DNA from: Weizmannia acidilactici
Lineage (GTDB): Bacteria; Bacillota; Bacilli; Bacillales; Bacillaceae_C
Direction of reading: 5' to 3'
Length of the DNA: 64,000 bases
NCBI RefSeq assembly: GCF_008974185.1
Contig: NZ_BKZP01000007.1
Location: 1-64,000 of the forward strand
Below the pieces are notes generated by a model. The model had not been told where the DNA came from. It did not search any database and was given only the letters and a program-made list of their open reading frames with translations. Of the stretch, positions 35,823 through 46,018 are shown piece by piece. The translations under genes and the position numbers were made by a program. Position 1 is the stretch's first letter; each line of letters opens with the position of its first letter.

Positions 35823-36973
35823 AAGAGGCTGTTTTCGTTTTTTCAACCGACTTATTGGCATACCGGTTCCGCAACGACCATCCGTTTAACCAGATGCGGC
35901 TCCAATTGGTGAAAGAATTGCTCGAAGCGATCGGTGCATTAAACCGGGAAGATATCGTGAAACCGCGCATGGCCAGTGATGAAGAACTTTTTTTCATCCA
36001 CGACCCGTCTTACGTGGAGGCGGTCAAACTGGCTGGCCGGGGCAAACTTGATCCCGTAAAAGCCGAAAATTTCGGTCTCGGGACGGAAGATACGCCAATT
36101 TTTCCGAATATGCATGAAGCAAGCGCCCTGATCGCGGGCGGCACGCTGGCAGCGGCGGAAGAAGTCATGTCTGGCAGGGCGCGCCATGCCCTCCATTTGG
36201 GCGGCGGCCTGCACCACGGCTTCCGTGGCAAAGCTTCCGGCTTCTGCATTTACAATGATACGGCCATTGCCATCAAATATTTACGTGAAACATACGGGGT
36301 ACGCATTCTCTATGTGGATACCGACGCCCACCACGGCGACGGGGTGCAGTGGGCTTTCTATGATGATGAAAATGTTTGTACGCTTTCCATCCATGAAACG
36401 GGCCGTTATTTATTTCCCGGCACCGGTAATGTCAATGAATGGGGCACCGGAAAAGGTTACGGCTATTCTTTCAACATTCCTGTGGATGCGTTTACAGAAG
36501 ATGAATCATGGTTGGAATGCTATGCGGCGGCGCTGGAAGAAATTGCAGCGTATTTTAAACCGGATGTGCTTGTCACACAAAACGGGGCAGATGCGCACTA
36601 CTACGATCCGCTGACCCATTTATCGGCCACGATGAAGATTTACAGGGAAATCCCGAAACTTGCCCATAAAATCGCACACCAATATTGCGAAGGGCGCTGG
36701 ATCGCGGTCGGCGGCGGGGGCTATGATATTTGGCGGGTAGTGCCGCGTGCATGGTCGCTTCTTTGGCTCGAGATGGCGGAAAGGGATGGCGGGCAAGGTG
36801 AAATCCCGGCATCATGGCTTGAAAAATGGCAGAAAAAGTCCTCTTATCCGCTGCCGGCTGTCTGGGACGATCCCGCTGACCTATACCGGCCGATCCCGCG
36901 CAAACAAGAAATTGAAGAAAAGAACCGGAACGTATTAAACCGGATGCTGCAGTTCATCGGGCAGTTAAAATAA
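35819..36973 (+). CDS. acuC: Protein deacetylase AcuC
   Basis: AcuC is a zinc-dependent class I histone-deacetylase-like enzyme that reactivates acetylated AcsA. The catalytic elements are GGGLHHGFRGKASGFCIYND (His pair), YVDTDAHHGDGVQWAF (Asp and His zinc ligands), GTGNVNEWG and QNGADAHYYDPL. Length is 384 residues. ATGA overlap with acuB shows coupling, and a strong terminator follows. Confidence 0.96.
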   Translation: MKEAVFVFSTDLLAYRFRNDHPFNQMRLQLVKELLEAIGALNREDIVKPRMASDEELFFIHDPSYVEAVKLAGRGKLDPVKAENFGLGTEDTPIFPNMHEASALIAGGTLAAAEEVMSGRARHALHLGGGLHHGFRGKASGFCIYNDTAIAIKYLRETYGVRILYVDTDAHHGDGVQWAFYDDENVCTLSIHETGRYLFPGTGNVNEWGTGKGYGYSFNIPVDAFTEDESWLECYAAALEEIAAYFKPDVLVTQNGADAHYYDPLTHLSATMKIYREIPKLAHKIAHQYCEGRWIAVGGGGYDIWRVVPRAWSLLWLEMAERDGGQGEIPASWLEKWQKKSSYPLPAVWDDPADLYRPIPRKQEIEEKNRNVLNRMLQFIGQLK

Positions 36974-37019
36974 GGCCGGCACTGCCAAAAATGTATTTTT
37001 TGGAAGGCCGGCCCCTTTC
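36972..37019. terminator. Bidirectional terminator between acuC and ccpA
   Basis: AAGGCCGGC pairs with GCCGGCCCCTT, and an inner CCAAAAA/TTTTTGG extends the stem. The convergent ccpA stop is one base beyond. Confidence 0.85.
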
Positions 37020-38018
37020 TTATTTCGTCGAATTCCGGTATTCAATGCGGTGCGGCAGGATGACTTTGTTTTCCGCTACCGTTTCTTTATTCATGTATTT
37101 CGTCAAAAGCCTCATAGATACTGCCCCGATGTCATACAAAGGCTGGACGACAGAAGTGAGCTGCGGGCGCACCATTTCGGCAAGGCGCGTATTATCGGAC
37201 GAAACCACTTCCAGCTCATCCGGGATTTTTACGCCTGCGTCCTGGGCGCCATGGATCACGCCGAGCGCCATTTCATCGTTTCCAACGAAAACAGCCGTAG
37301 GGGCTTTATCCAATTCCTGAAGCCGCTGCCATGCTTCTATACCGGAATCATATGTATAGTCCCCCTCTATAACATAGTCTTCATCGAATTCAATTCCCGC
37401 TTCGGCGAGTGCCTCTTTGTACCCTTCCAGGCGCAGTTCACGGTTGATCGCATCATGGAGAGGGCCGATGACCAAAGCAATCTCTTTATGGCCTTTTTTC
37501 ACAAACTCGCTGATGACTTCTACCGTCGCCTTTTTGTAATCAATATTGACAGACGGAATTTTGTTGAACGGCTCAATTGAACCGGCGAGCACGATCGGTA
37601 CGGAAGATTTTTCGAATTCAGCAATATGCTCTTCCGTAATATTGCCGCTCATAAACACAATACCGTCCACCTGCTTGCCAAGCATCGTATTGAGCAGATG
37701 CAGCTCTTTCTCTTTATTTTGGTCCGAATTGCTCAAAATAATATTGTACTTGTACATCGTTGCAATATCTTCAATGCCGCGCGCAAGTTCCGCATAAAGC
37801 ATATTCGAAACATCCGGGATGATCACGCCGACCGTCGTCGTTTTTTTGCTGGCAAGCCCGCGCGCAACAGCATTCGGGCGGTAGCCAAGCCGGTCGATCA
37901 CTTCCAAAACTTTCTTTCTTGTAGTTGGCTTAACATTCGGGTTTCCGTTTACAACCCGCGAAACGGTAGCCATTGAAACATTGGCTTCACGGGCAACATC
38001 ATAAATGGTCACATTCAT
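37020..38018 (-). CDS. ccpA: Catabolite control protein A
   Basis: CcpA is the LacI-family master regulator of carbon catabolite control; with HPr-Ser-P it binds cre sites. The N-terminal helix-turn-helix [20 protein letters not shown] is followed by the periplasmic-binding-protein-like effector domain with [18 protein letters not shown]. Length is 332 residues from ATG 38018, versus 334 in B. subtilis. GTG 38030 is an alternative start but sits directly after GGAG. It is downstream of aroA, separated by a terminator and its own promoter. Confidence 0.97.
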   Translation of the reverse strand: MNVTIYDVAREANVSMATVSRVVNGNPNVKPTTRKKVLEVIDRLGYRPNAVARGLASKKTTTVGVIIPDVSNMLYAELARGIEDIATMYKYNIILSNSDQNKEKELHLLNTMLGKQVDGIVFMSGNITEEHIAEFEKSSVPIVLAGSIEPFNKIPSVNIDYKKATVEVISEFVKKGHKEIALVIGPLHDAINRELRLEGYKEALAEAGIEFDEDYVIEGDYTYDSGIEAWQRLQELDKAPTAVFVGNDEMALGVIHGAQDAGVKIPDELEVVSSDNTRLAEMVRPQLTSVVQPLYDIGAVSMRLLTKYMNKETVAENKVILPHRIEYRNSTK

Positions 38019-38193
38019 TTTTCCATTCACACTCCAATTTTACAGTCCTATTCATAGTTTTCACAATTCAGCCCATATTAAACATGGCAACGGCAATATT
38101 CCGGCAGGTCAGCGGTGTATGATCTAAAAAACGCCAAACCACGATCGTATTCGACATTTTTATCAGTTCATTAGACTTTTCATTATACCATAT

Positions 38194-38222
38194 ATAATAA
38201 GCCAGGGAAAAATTTCCTGCAA
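38194..38222 (-). promoter_or_regulatory. Promoter of ccpA
   Basis: Minus strand TTGCAG (38217-38222), 17 bp, TATTAT (38194-38199). A second -10-like TATAAT lies just downstream at 38182-38187. The leader would be about 165-175 nt. Confidence 0.5.
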
Positions 38223-38284
38223 GTCTTGACACAAAATTGACACATTCTTCGCATGGATTTTCAAGGAATGGGGGACCTGGCGAA

Positions 38285-38313
38285 GAAAAAACCTTCTGCA
38301 CCACGCAGAAGGC
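38285..38313 (-). terminator. Terminator of aroA
   Basis: Minus strand CCTTCTGC-GTGGT-GCAGAAGG is followed by TTTTTTCTTC, 14 bp after the aroA stop. Confidence 0.9.
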
Positions 38314-38326
38314 TGTTTCAAATAGG

Positions 38327-39403
38327 TTAAATTTTTGCAGGCAGTACAGCTTGGATTTCTTTATAAAATTCATCAAATTGTTTCAAATCCATTTGCTGTG
38401 CCGAGTCTGAGAGCGCCACAGCCGGATCTGGATGGACTTCCGCCATGATGCCGTCCGCCCCGATGGCGAGCGCCGCTTTAGCCGCCGGAAGGAGCAGATC
38501 CCTTCTCCCTGTTGAGTGGGTCACATCCACAAATACCGGCAAATGCGTTTCCTGTTTTAAAATCGGCACGGCAGTTATGTCGAGCGTATTCCGTGTCGCC
38601 CTTTCATACGTCCGGATGCCGCGTTCGCAAAGGATAATCTGGCCGTTGCCCCTAGACATAATGTATTCCGCCGCATTGATGAATTCTTCAATCGTTGCAG
38701 CCAGGCCGCGTTTTAAAAGGATCGGCTTTTCTATGGAACCTGCCGCTTTCAACAGTTCAAAGTTTTGCATATTGCGCGCGCCGATTTGGATCACATCAAG
38801 GTAATCCACTGCTTTTTCCAAATCAGCCGGCGTTACGATTTCACTGATGACAGCCAAATCAAATTCATCGGCGATTTGCTTTAAGATTTTCAGGCCTTCA
38901 AGCCCCAAACCTTGGAAATCATACGGAGAGGTGCGCGGTTTATAAGCGCCGCCGCGAAGCAATTTTAATCCCTTCGCTTTAACGGATGCAGCAACAGCCG
39001 CAACCTGGTCGTACGATTCAACCGAACATGGGCCAAAAACAAAATATTGGTTGCCGTCGCCCACTTTTTCACCTTTAATATCGACAATCGTATTTTCCGG
39101 CTTTTTCTTCCGCGAAACAAGCAATGCTTTGCGGTGGTCATCTTCCTGCAGTTCTAGTCCGGCTTTGAAAATTTCCTTAAAGAGATGCTCAATCGTAGAA
39201 ATTTCAAATGGGCCATCATGATGGTCCTTAATCAAATTCAGCATTTCCCGTTCACGGACCGGATCATAGCGGTTCACCCCCTGTACTTCCTTCAGTTTCC
39301 CGATTTCCTGCACAAGTTTGCCCCGCCTGTTGATCAATTCCAGGAGTTTCAAATTCAGTGCTTCTACTTCTTTTCGCAATTGCTCAAGCTCTTGGTTCCC
39401 CAC
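38327..39403 (-). CDS. aroA: Bifunctional chorismate mutase / DAHP synthase (GTG start)
   Basis: An N-terminal AroQ-type chorismate mutase domain (about 1-85) acts as the feedback sensor for the C-terminal DAHP synthase (about 100-358), which opens the shikimate pathway. DAHP synthase motifs include [43 protein letters not shown] and [10 protein letters not shown]. The 358-residue length equals the B. subtilis protein, which is called AroA there. GTG 39403 follows GAGAGG. Confidence 0.96.
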   Translation of the reverse strand: MGNQELEQLRKEVEALNLKLLELINRRGKLVQEIGKLKEVQGVNRYDPVREREMLNLIKDHHDGPFEISTIEHLFKEIFKAGLELQEDDHRKALLVSRKKKPENTIVDIKGEKVGDGNQYFVFGPCSVESYDQVAAVAASVKAKGLKLLRGGAYKPRTSPYDFQGLGLEGLKILKQIADEFDLAVISEIVTPADLEKAVDYLDVIQIGARNMQNFELLKAAGSIEKPILLKRGLAATIEEFINAAEYIMSRGNGQIILCERGIRTYERATRNTLDITAVPILKQETHLPVFVDVTHSTGRRDLLLPAAKAALAIGADGIMAEVHPDPAVALSDSAQQMDLKQFDEFYKEIQAVLPAKI

Positions 39404-39634
39404 GTACCTCTCATCCTCTCTGTTGTCCTTTATAGAATTTTTTCTGGCGTCTTCCTGTTGTCAATTAAACTTACAAGTTATTAGCACTTATTATAGTCTA
39501 TTCTTTTTAAAAAGTCACGGAAAAATTCTTTATCGGATAAACGCTTTTATGCATTAAAGCAAATAGTGAAGTTTATGTTTTGCCACCCTATTCTTTATTA
39601 TTATTTTGTATCGGAAATGGTTCTTTTCTTGTAT

Positions 39635-39664
39635 GAAAAAAGCGGCGCAAATGCCGCTTTTTTC
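39635..39664 (-). terminator. Terminator of the ytxGH operon
   Basis: AAAAAAGCGGC and GCCGCTTTTTT form an 11-bp stem with a 6-base loop, just after the ytxH stop. The roughly 230 bp between it and aroA hold no other gene. Confidence 0.9.
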
Positions 39665-39671
39665 CGCCTGC

Positions 39672-40052
39672 TTATTCGCCGAATGAAGAGGAGGCTCCGG
39701 GCTGATCCTGCATTTGTTTATTCATCTCTTCCATATCGAACCCCGCTTTGTCTTTTGCCTGCTGAGCCGTTTGCATCACATTGTCTTTCAGCTGGCTGCC
39801 TTTTTGCATGGCGAAATCCCGTACCTGCTTTGTTTTTTCGGCAGCCTGCGAAGCAAGTTTTGTTCCTTTTTCAGCCGCAAATTCGCGCCAGCCGTCGGTT
39901 TTTCCTTTAATGGCTTCCATTTGGCCGTTTAAATCTTCACGCAGTTCTTTACCGGATTTCGGAGCGAGCATAAGGGCAACCGCAGCACCGACAACACCGC
40001 CGACAATAGCGCCCGTCAAAAAATCTTTTGTGGACATTTGTTCATTAGACAT
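39672..40052 (-). CDS. ytxH: General stress protein YtxH
   Basis: YtxH-family proteins have one N-terminal glycine-rich membrane segment (here GAIVGGVVGAAVALMLAPKSG) and a soluble tail with amphipathic helical repeats (KTKQVRDFAMQKGSQLKDNV). The protein is 126 residues; start ATG 40052 follows AAGGAGG by 7 bases. It is the second gene of a ytxG-ytxH pair behind a sigma-B-like promoter. The third gene of the B. subtilis operon, ytxJ, is not here. Biochemical role unknown. Confidence 0.9.
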   Translation of the reverse strand: MSNEQMSTKDFLTGAIVGGVVGAAVALMLAPKSGKELREDLNGQMEAIKGKTDGWREFAAEKGTKLASQAAEKTKQVRDFAMQKGSQLKDNVMQTAQQAKDKAGFDMEEMNKQMQDQPGASSSFGE

Positions 40053-40064
40053 ATCCATTCCTCC

Positions 40065-40607
40065 TTATGAATTTCTTGCCCTTCTCAACTGCCTTTCTTC
40101 ATCATGGACCTGTTCTTCCAAAAGCCGCTTCGGTTTCGGGCTTTTTGCAGAAAGCGGATGGGTAACAGTACTGTTGTCCTGGCCGGACGAATTTTTGCTT
40201 TTTTTATCCGACCATCTATTTTTAATTTCTTTTAACGCAGCGCCCCATTGCATGGCTTGCGCTATTTTATCCTGCCTTTTGCTGACTGCAGAGGCAATGG
40301 TTGTTGTCACTTTGCGCAGTGCCTGGCTCAGCTGCTGGACGGACACGCCGATGTCTTCGACGGCATAAACCACGCTGTTCAGCCTTTCTGATTTATGTTC
40401 GATGTCCTCTACCAACACATTGGTTTTTTCCAAAAGTTTTGTGGATTCCATGGTTATCCCGTGCAGCTGCCCTTCAAGCCCTTTGACCGTATCAGACAGA
40501 TTGTCCAAAGTTTTGCTTAACGATTTGAGCGTTTTCGACAAGCTCAGTACCAAAATAAAAAAGGCCACAGCAATCAGAGCCACGCTCAAATAAAGTATGA
40601 TAATCAT
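40065..40607 (-). CDS. ytxG: General stress protein YtxG (DUF948)
   Basis: The 180-residue protein has one N-terminal membrane segment (about 3-23), a heptad-rich region like LSKTLKSLSKTLDNLSDTVKG that suggests a coiled coil, and a basic hydrophilic tail. This is the DUF948/YtxG pattern. GGAGGTGG lies before ATG 40607. It heads a two-gene stress operon 12 bp upstream of ytxH. Confidence 0.9.
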   Translation of the reverse strand: MIIILYLSVALIAVAFFILVLSLSKTLKSLSKTLDNLSDTVKGLEGQLHGITMESTKLLEKTNVLVEDIEHKSERLNSVVYAVEDIGVSVQQLSQALRKVTTTIASAVSKRQDKIAQAMQWGAALKEIKNRWSDKKSKNSSGQDNSTVTHPLSAKSPKPKRLLEEQVHDEERQLRRARNS

Positions 40608-40638
40608 TTTTCCATACCACCTCCATGTACAATCAAAT

Positions 40639-40662
40639 TATCCCAAATCACCTGCATAAAAC
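40639..40662 (-). promoter_or_regulatory. Sigma-B-type promoter of ytxGH
   Basis: Minus strand GTTTTA (40657-40662), 12 bp, GGGATA (40639-40644) fits the general stress sigma-B pattern (GTTTAA-N12-15-GGGTAT). The B. subtilis counterpart operon is under sigma-B control, which supports the call. Confidence 0.8.
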
Positions 40663-40878
40663 ACGCAAGGCTTTCGATTTCTTTTTTTTAGCCTCTGCTC
40701 CCTCTATTTTCTCATACTTGCCGGGCACCTGCCAATTATAAATGGCAGGATTTTCTTTTTGATTATTATTTCGATTTTTATTCCTTTTTTCCTGCTCATT
40801 TGCTGCCTTTTTTTGCGGAAATAAGACAATTTAGTAGGAACGTGCCGGAAATGGCGTCGCAGGATCGTCCGGGAAATT

Positions 40879-40919
40879 GAAAAGGCGTTGTCCAACGTTT
40901 TTCCGGACAACGCCTTTTC
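40879..40919 (-). terminator. Terminator of murC
   Basis: GAAAAGGCGTTGTCC (40879-40893) pairs perfectly with GGACAACGCCTTTTC (40905-40919), 2 bp after the murC stop. Between it and ytxG (40663-40878) only a small hairpin CTGCCA/TGGCAG near 40731-40750 was noted. Confidence 0.85.
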
Positions 40920-40921
40920 TA

Positions 40922-42235
40922 TTACTGGCTTACATGCCTTTGCAGCAATTCTTCGTATGCTTTTTGGTACTTTTGAATATCGCCGGCCCCCATAAAGAGG
41001 ATGACGCTGTTTTCAATCCCGAGAAGCGGGGACATGTCCTCTTCTTTGATAATTTGGGAACCTTCAATTTTTTCCTGCAAATCATTGATGGAAAGCTTTC
41101 CGTAATGCTCACGGGCCGACCCGAAAATATCGCAGAGAAAGACCCGGTCGGCAAGGCTTAAACTTTCGGCAAAATCCGTCAAGAAAGCCTGTGTGCGGCT
41201 GAAAGTGTGCGGCTGGAATACCGCAACCAGCTCGCGTTCCGGATATTTTTTCCGGGTCGCATCAATCGTTGCTTTGATTTCAGTCGGATGGTGGGCATAA
41301 TCGTCAATAATGATTTGCGTGCCGATTTCTTTTTCCGTAAAGCGGCGTTTTACCCCATGGAACGTTTTTAAATGCTCCTGCACCGCTTCTTTATCAATCC
41401 CTTCGTACTGGCAGAGGGCGATGACACCGAGCGCATTCAGCACATTATGGTTCCCGAAAGACGGGATTTCAAACGTGCCGTAAAAATTATTGCGGACAAC
41501 CACATCAAATTTCGTTCCTGTTGGTTCCGTCACAATATTTCTCGCCTGGAAATCGTTTCCTTCTTCAAATCCGTAAAACACAACCGGGACTTTTGCCTGG
41601 ATTTTTTGCAGCTGTTCATCATCCCCGTATGCGATGATGCCTTTTTTCACCTGCAGGGCCATTTCCTGGAAAGCAGAAAAAACATCGTCAATATTGGCAT
41701 AGTAATCAGGATGGTCAAAATCAATATTGGTCATGATCGCATAATCCGGATGGTAAGAAAGGAAATGACGACGGTATTCGCAAGCTTCAAACACAAAATA
41801 CTCCGCATCTTTTACGCCTTTTCCCGTGCCGTCCCCGATCAAGTAGGAAGTCGGCTTGATCGCATGCATCACATGTGCAAGCAGCCCTGTTGTCGATGTT
41901 TTTCCGTGCGCGCCCGTAACGGCAATGCTTGTGAACCTGGTGATAAAATCTCCGAGGAATTTGTGATAACGGATCACAGGAATCCCGCGTTTGAATGCCT
42001 CGTCAATTTCTTCATGCGTATCGGGAAATGCGTTTCCTGCAATAACCGTCAACCCCGGCTGTATATTTTCACGTTGGAACGGCAATATTTTGATGCCCGC
42101 ATCCTCCAGCGCTTGTTGTGTAAAAAAGCGCTTTTCTACGTCCGATCCCTGCACCTCGTATCCGATGTCGTGCAGGATTTGTGCCAGCGCACTCATGCCC
42201 GATCCCTTAATGCCTACGAAATGGTATACAGTCAT
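40922..42235 (-). CDS. murC: UDP-N-acetylmuramate-L-alanine ligase
   Basis: MurC adds L-alanine to UDP-MurNAc, the first peptide step of peptidoglycan synthesis, in the cytoplasm. The 437-residue protein shows the Mur ligase features: N-terminal [14 protein letters not shown] loop [31 protein letters not shown] and [10 protein letters not shown]. Length and order are normal. No other gene shares its transcript; a promoter and terminator flank it. Confidence 0.97.
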   Translation of the reverse strand: MTVYHFVGIKGSGMSALAQILHDIGYEVQGSDVEKRFFTQQALEDAGIKILPFQRENIQPGLTVIAGNAFPDTHEEIDEAFKRGIPVIRYHKFLGDFITRFTSIAVTGAHGKTSTTGLLAHVMHAIKPTSYLIGDGTGKGVKDAEYFVFEACEYRRHFLSYHPDYAIMTNIDFDHPDYYANIDDVFSAFQEMALQVKKGIIAYGDDEQLQKIQAKVPVVFYGFEEGNDFQARNIVTEPTGTKFDVVVRNNFYGTFEIPSFGNHNVLNALGVIALCQYEGIDKEAVQEHLKTFHGVKRRFTEKEIGTQIIIDDYAHHPTEIKATIDATRKKYPERELVAVFQPHTFSRTQAFLTDFAESLSLADRVFLCDIFGSAREHYGKLSINDLQEKIEGSQIIKEEDMSPLLGIENSVILFMGAGDIQKYQKAYEELLQRHVSQ

Positions 42236-42379
42236 AATAGAACCTCCAACACTGTCTATATGTATGCAGTATATGATAAAAACCCATCATGTGCGATAGC
42301 GCACGTTTCTGCACCGGCTGCACTTGCTGCGTGCGGCCGGTTTCGATGCCCATCTTCACAAAAAAATTTATGCTTAGTC

Positions 42380-42408
42380 ATTATATCACTTCTGGGCAGC
42401 TGTGAACA
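42380..42408 (-). promoter_or_regulatory. Probable murC promoter
   Basis: Minus strand TGTTCA (42403-42408), 17 bp, TATAAT (42380-42385). The -10 is perfect and the -35 weak. The leader would be about 140 nt. The rest of the gap to sftA (42409-42518) shows nothing else. Confidence 0.5.
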
Positions 42409-42518
42409 CAAAAAACAGAAACTTTGCTTCACCCTGCTAAAGCGGCAAATATGTGCGGGAAGAGCACCCTTCACTTCCTAGCGTTGCCATTATCCCCGCC
42501 GCATATAAGGAAAAACTT

Positions 42519-45218
42519 TTACTCGCGGGCGGCACCAGCTTCCTGCATTTGCCTGAATTCGCTTTTTGAAACAAGGACGTCGCGCGGCCTGCTGCCTTTT
42601 GCTTCCGATATGATGCCCTGCTCCTCCATCATATCGACGAGGCGGGCCGCACGGTTATAGCCGATCCTGAAATTGCGCTGCAAAAGCGAAGTGGACGCGC
42701 TGCCCTGCTCAATGACAAATTCGCACGCATCCAAAAAAAGTTCGTCTTCCTCTTCATTCATTTGCGCCTGCACCATCAATTCTTCCGGCTTGAACAAATA
42801 TTCGGGCTTTGCCATTTTTCTGGCGTGCAGCACAACATCATCGATTTCTCTGTCGCTTACAAAAGTGCCCTGCAGCCTGACCGGTTTGGAAGAGCCGTTT
42901 TCCAAAAACAGCATATCCCCTTTCCCAAGCAGTTTCTCCGCCCCGCCCGTGTCGATGATGGTGCGCGAGTCGACCTGCGAAGAAACGGAAAAGGCAATCC
43001 GTGTCGGAATATTGGCTTTAATTAAACCGGTGATGACATCCACGCTCGGCCGCTGCGTCGCGATGATCAAATGGATGCCGCAGGCGCGGGCTTTTTGCGC
43101 GATCCGGCAAATCGCATCTTCAACATCCGCTGGAGATGTCATCATCAAATCGGCAAGCTCGTCGATCACGATCACAATATACGGCAATTTCTCCGCAAAA
43201 CACCGCGATTGTTCCGCCATTTGATTAAAGCGGTGGATGTCGCGCACACTTTCATGGGCGAACAGTTCATAACGCCTTTCCATTTCTTCCACCGCCCATT
43301 TTAATGCGGCCGTCGCCATCTTCACATCTGTAATCACAGGGCTAACCAAATGCGGGATATTGTTGTACGGTGCCAGTTCCACCATTTTTGGATCAATTAA
43401 AAGTAGTTTTAAATCGTGCGGCGCCGCTTTGTAAAGAAGCGACACCAGAATGGAATTGATGCAGACGCTTTTCCCGGACCCGGTGGCGCCGGCGATCAGC
43501 CCGTGTGGCATTTTTTGCAGGTCGGTCACAACCGGCTTTCCGGAAATGTCGAGGCCCATCGCAACGGTCAATGGCGAGGGGCTGTTTTGGAATGCCGGAT
43601 CCCCGATAATTTCGCTTAACCGCACAGGGCGGCTTTTCACATTCGGGATTTCAATGCCGACCGTATGCTTGCCCGGGATCGGCGCCTCGATCCTTATATC
43701 TTTCGCGGCAAGGCTTAATTTTAAGTCGTCATTTAAGTTTGTAATTTTATTGACTTTTACACCCGGCTCAGGCTGTACTTCAAAGCGCGTCACGGATGGC
43801 CCCTGGCTCGCATTGACCACTTTGGCGCGGACATTAAAATTTTCAAGCGCCCGGTCAAGCGTTTCGCTTTGTTCGTTTATCCATTCAGCATCCCGGGTTT
43901 GTTTTACCGGCGGATCCAGCAGGGAAAGCGGCGGGAAAGCATACGGCTTCTCCCTGCCGTTTTCCGCCTGCGCTGCCATGCCAAGCGCCGGTTTTTCCTG
44001 CTGTATGCGCGGCGCTTCTTTTTTTGCAGCGATTTTTCTGCGGTCCTGGTTTAGCATCAATACATTAAATGGCAAGTGTTTCCTCTCTTTTTTAGGCTTC
44101 TCTTCCGTTTTTCCGGAAACATCCTGTGCTTCAATAGTTTCAACAGCCGCTGCTCCAACTTGTTCCGTTTCAGATGCCGTTTGCTGTTCTTCTTTCACCT
44201 GTTCCGTTTCAGATGGTTGAACGAGTCCGGATGCTTCTGTTTCTTTCTCCGCAGTCAACAGCTCTGTACCTTTACCGATAACATGCTCCTGCCGCTCTGT
44301 CCGGCCACCGGTTTCTTCCTGCAGGCTCGGGCCCGCTTCTAAAAACGCCTGTTCCCCGGCGGAATTTTCCAACGCATCAGAGGAGCCTTTTGTATAAGCT
44401 GCCGTTCCCGTTTGTGAAACGTCCTGCATCATTCCTTGCTGCGGTATCTCCGCCTCACCTTCCACAGAGAGGGGTCCCGGCGTTCCAAAAACCGCTTCAG
44501 GATCAGTTGTTGCTGCTATTTCCCCTGTCTGCGGATCCAATATTTGATCTGGGCTTCCCGTACCAGCTGCCCGGCCCATTGCCGCAGCTTCCCTTTGTTG
44601 CACTTTTTGAGCAGCCTTTTCTCCGGAAAGATTTTCAGACGTTTCCGATGGGGTCCCTGATATAGAATCTGTTCCGGTAAATGCCTGCACCTTTTCACCA
44701 TGTGCTGACAAACCCGTTACTGGAGCCGCTTCCGCCGTATTTTGGCCAAAAACGGGTTCAAAATCAAGCGCCTGTTTTGTCACTTTTTCTATATCACAAA
44801 TACGGATATCTTTTTGGTAATCGTCTTCCAGTTCATATTCAAAAACCGGTTCTTTCTGCTGAAGCGGCGGCCCGTTTTCCGGCCGTTTATACCCGTAAAC
44901 CGGGGAAGGGATATCGGTCGGCCGGAAAGGATGGCTTCCCTTTTGCCCAATTTTTTCTCTTTTATAGCGGGTAACAGGCTGATGCGCCCTTAAATCAGGC
45001 TGCGGGCGCTCCAGCCCCTTTTTCGACGTACGGGCAGGAAGGGCGTCCTGATCCGGTATTACCGGAAAACGGAAATGGTTTTTCGGATATTGGTAAACCA
45101 CACGGGTATCAATGTTTTTGTTTAACGTCCGGTGATTTTGGGCCGTTTCTGTTTCCTCTTCGTGCCCGCTGTCGTCTTTAAAGTATTTTGCCATTTTTTT
45201 AAACCAATTCACATTCAT
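42519..45218 (-). CDS. sftA: Soluble FtsK-family DNA translocase SftA
   Basis: SftA moves chromosomal DNA away from the closing septum. It lacks membrane segments, unlike SpoIIIE. The N-terminal ~410 residues are low-complexity, rich in Glu and Gln; the motor follows with Walker A GATGSGKSVCIN, LLLIDPKMVELAPYNNIPHL and RFNQMAE, and a C-terminal winged-helix gamma domain (LLQRNFRIGYNRAARLVDMM) that reads oriented DNA motifs. The 899-residue start at ATG 45218 (MNVNWFKKMAKYFKDD) follows AAGGGAAAGAG; the upstream extension has no ribosome-binding site. Confidence 0.94.
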   Translation of the reverse strand: MNVNWFKKMAKYFKDDSGHEEETETAQNHRTLNKNIDTRVVYQYPKNHFRFPVIPDQDALPARTSKKGLERPQPDLRAHQPVTRYKREKIGQKGSHPFRPTDIPSPVYGYKRPENGPPLQQKEPVFEYELEDDYQKDIRICDIEKVTKQALDFEPVFGQNTAEAAPVTGLSAHGEKVQAFTGTDSISGTPSETSENLSGEKAAQKVQQREAAAMGRAAGTGSPDQILDPQTGEIAATTDPEAVFGTPGPLSVEGEAEIPQQGMMQDVSQTGTAAYTKGSSDALENSAGEQAFLEAGPSLQEETGGRTERQEHVIGKGTELLTAEKETEASGLVQPSETEQVKEEQQTASETEQVGAAAVETIEAQDVSGKTEEKPKKERKHLPFNVLMLNQDRRKIAAKKEAPRIQQEKPALGMAAQAENGREKPYAFPPLSLLDPPVKQTRDAEWINEQSETLDRALENFNVRAKVVNASQGPSVTRFEVQPEPGVKVNKITNLNDDLKLSLAAKDIRIEAPIPGKHTVGIEIPNVKSRPVRLSEIIGDPAFQNSPSPLTVAMGLDISGKPVVTDLQKMPHGLIAGATGSGKSVCINSILVSLLYKAAPHDLKLLLIDPKMVELAPYNNIPHLVSPVITDVKMATAALKWAVEEMERRYELFAHESVRDIHRFNQMAEQSRCFAEKLPYIVIVIDELADLMMTSPADVEDAICRIAQKARACGIHLIIATQRPSVDVITGLIKANIPTRIAFSVSSQVDSRTIIDTGGAEKLLGKGDMLFLENGSSKPVRLQGTFVSDREIDDVVLHARKMAKPEYLFKPEELMVQAQMNEEEDELFLDACEFVIEQGSASTSLLQRNFRIGYNRAARLVDMMEEQGIISEAKGSRPRDVLVSKSEFRQMQEAGAARE

Positions 45219-45329
45219 CACTCTTTCCCTTTGCTCCTGCGTCCGAAGAGTCCCCAAAAAATCCTGTCACTCTCCATTATACAAAGGAAACACATGTTTT
45301 TCGAGGGATTTTTTAACACAGCCCTTCCA

Positions 45330-45360
45330 GCATAAAAAAAACTGCGCTAGGCACATTATG
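45330..45360 (+). promoter_or_regulatory. Sigma-G-like promoter of the YhcN-type lipoprotein
   Basis: GCATA (45330-45334) and CATTATG (45354-45360) are 19 bp apart, close to the sigma-G layout. The gene encodes a spore lipoprotein family member, so forespore expression makes sense. Confidence 0.5.
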
Positions 45361-45391
45361 ATTGATACCATTTTAAAAGGAGGCAAGTAAA

Positions 45392-45973
45392 TTGAAAGCT
45401 GCAAAAACATTGCTGGGCATCGGGCTTGCATCAGGCCTATTAATCGGATGCGGCAACAGCAATAACCGTTCTAACGTGGACAACAACAATACGCGCCCTG
45501 TCCGCTATGATAACACGGCTGATAACAATGATGTTCGTTACAACAACGTCCGTTATAACACCCGGAATGACAACGGCACAAACAATACAAACTTGTTGGA
45601 TAATGATGCCAACAACAATATGACAAACACGCAAAACGTCAGGGTCGCAAACAAAATCGCCCGCCGCGTTGAAGATTTAAAAGAAGTGGATAAAGCGAGA
45701 GTCATCGCTACGGATGACAATGCTTACGTGGCCGTATTGCTGGACAACAAGCAAAATAATGACAAATTGAACAAAAGTTTAAAAAACAAAATTGCAAAAG
45801 TTGTCAAGCAAACAGATAAGTCGATCGATGATGTGTATGTTTCCGAAAACCCGGATTTCTTTGACCAAATGAACGACTATGTAAATGATTTTCGGAACGG
45901 GCGCCCGATTTCCGGCTTCTTTGACCAGTTTAATGATACGGTCCAGCGTGTATTTCCGAACGGCAGCCGTTAA
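45392..45973 (+). CDS. YhcN/YlaJ-family sporulation lipoprotein (TTG start)
   Basis: The 193-residue protein starts with a signal peptide ending in the lipobox LLIGC, so it is lipid-anchored. An asparagine-rich low-complexity linker (about 22-80, many NNN and YDN/RYN units) follows, then the YhcN domain (VANKIARRVEDLKEVDKARVIATDDNAYVAV). YhcN-like proteins sit in the inner spore membrane. TTG 45392 is the start: AAAGGAGG is 8 bases upstream. Which paralogue it is cannot be told. Confidence 0.87.
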   Translation: MKAAKTLLGIGLASGLLIGCGNSNNRSNVDNNNTRPVRYDNTADNNDVRYNNVRYNTRNDNGTNNTNLLDNDANNNMTNTQNVRVANKIARRVEDLKEVDKARVIATDDNAYVAVLLDNKQNNDKLNKSLKNKIAKVVKQTDKSIDDVYVSENPDFFDQMNDYVNDFRNGRPISGFFDQFNDTVQRVFPNGSR

Positions 45974-46013
45974 AAATCCGGCCACGAACCGCAGAGCGGG
46001 CGTGGCCTTTTCA
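45974..46013. terminator. Terminator between the lipoprotein gene and ytpR
   Basis: GGCCACG (45980-45986) pairs with CGTGGCC (46001-46007), flanked by AAAAAT and TTTTC, so it can serve both convergent units. Confidence 0.75.
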
Positions 46014-46018
46014 AATGG

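Noticed and set aside
38068-38376. A 102-codon minus-strand open frame between ccpA and aroA
   Set aside because: It spans the aroA terminator and the ccpA promoter region and has no protein-like composition.
41372-42481. A 369-codon plus-strand open frame antisense to murC
   Set aside because: It mirrors murC codon structure, has no ribosome-binding site and its translation resembles nothing; murC is certain.
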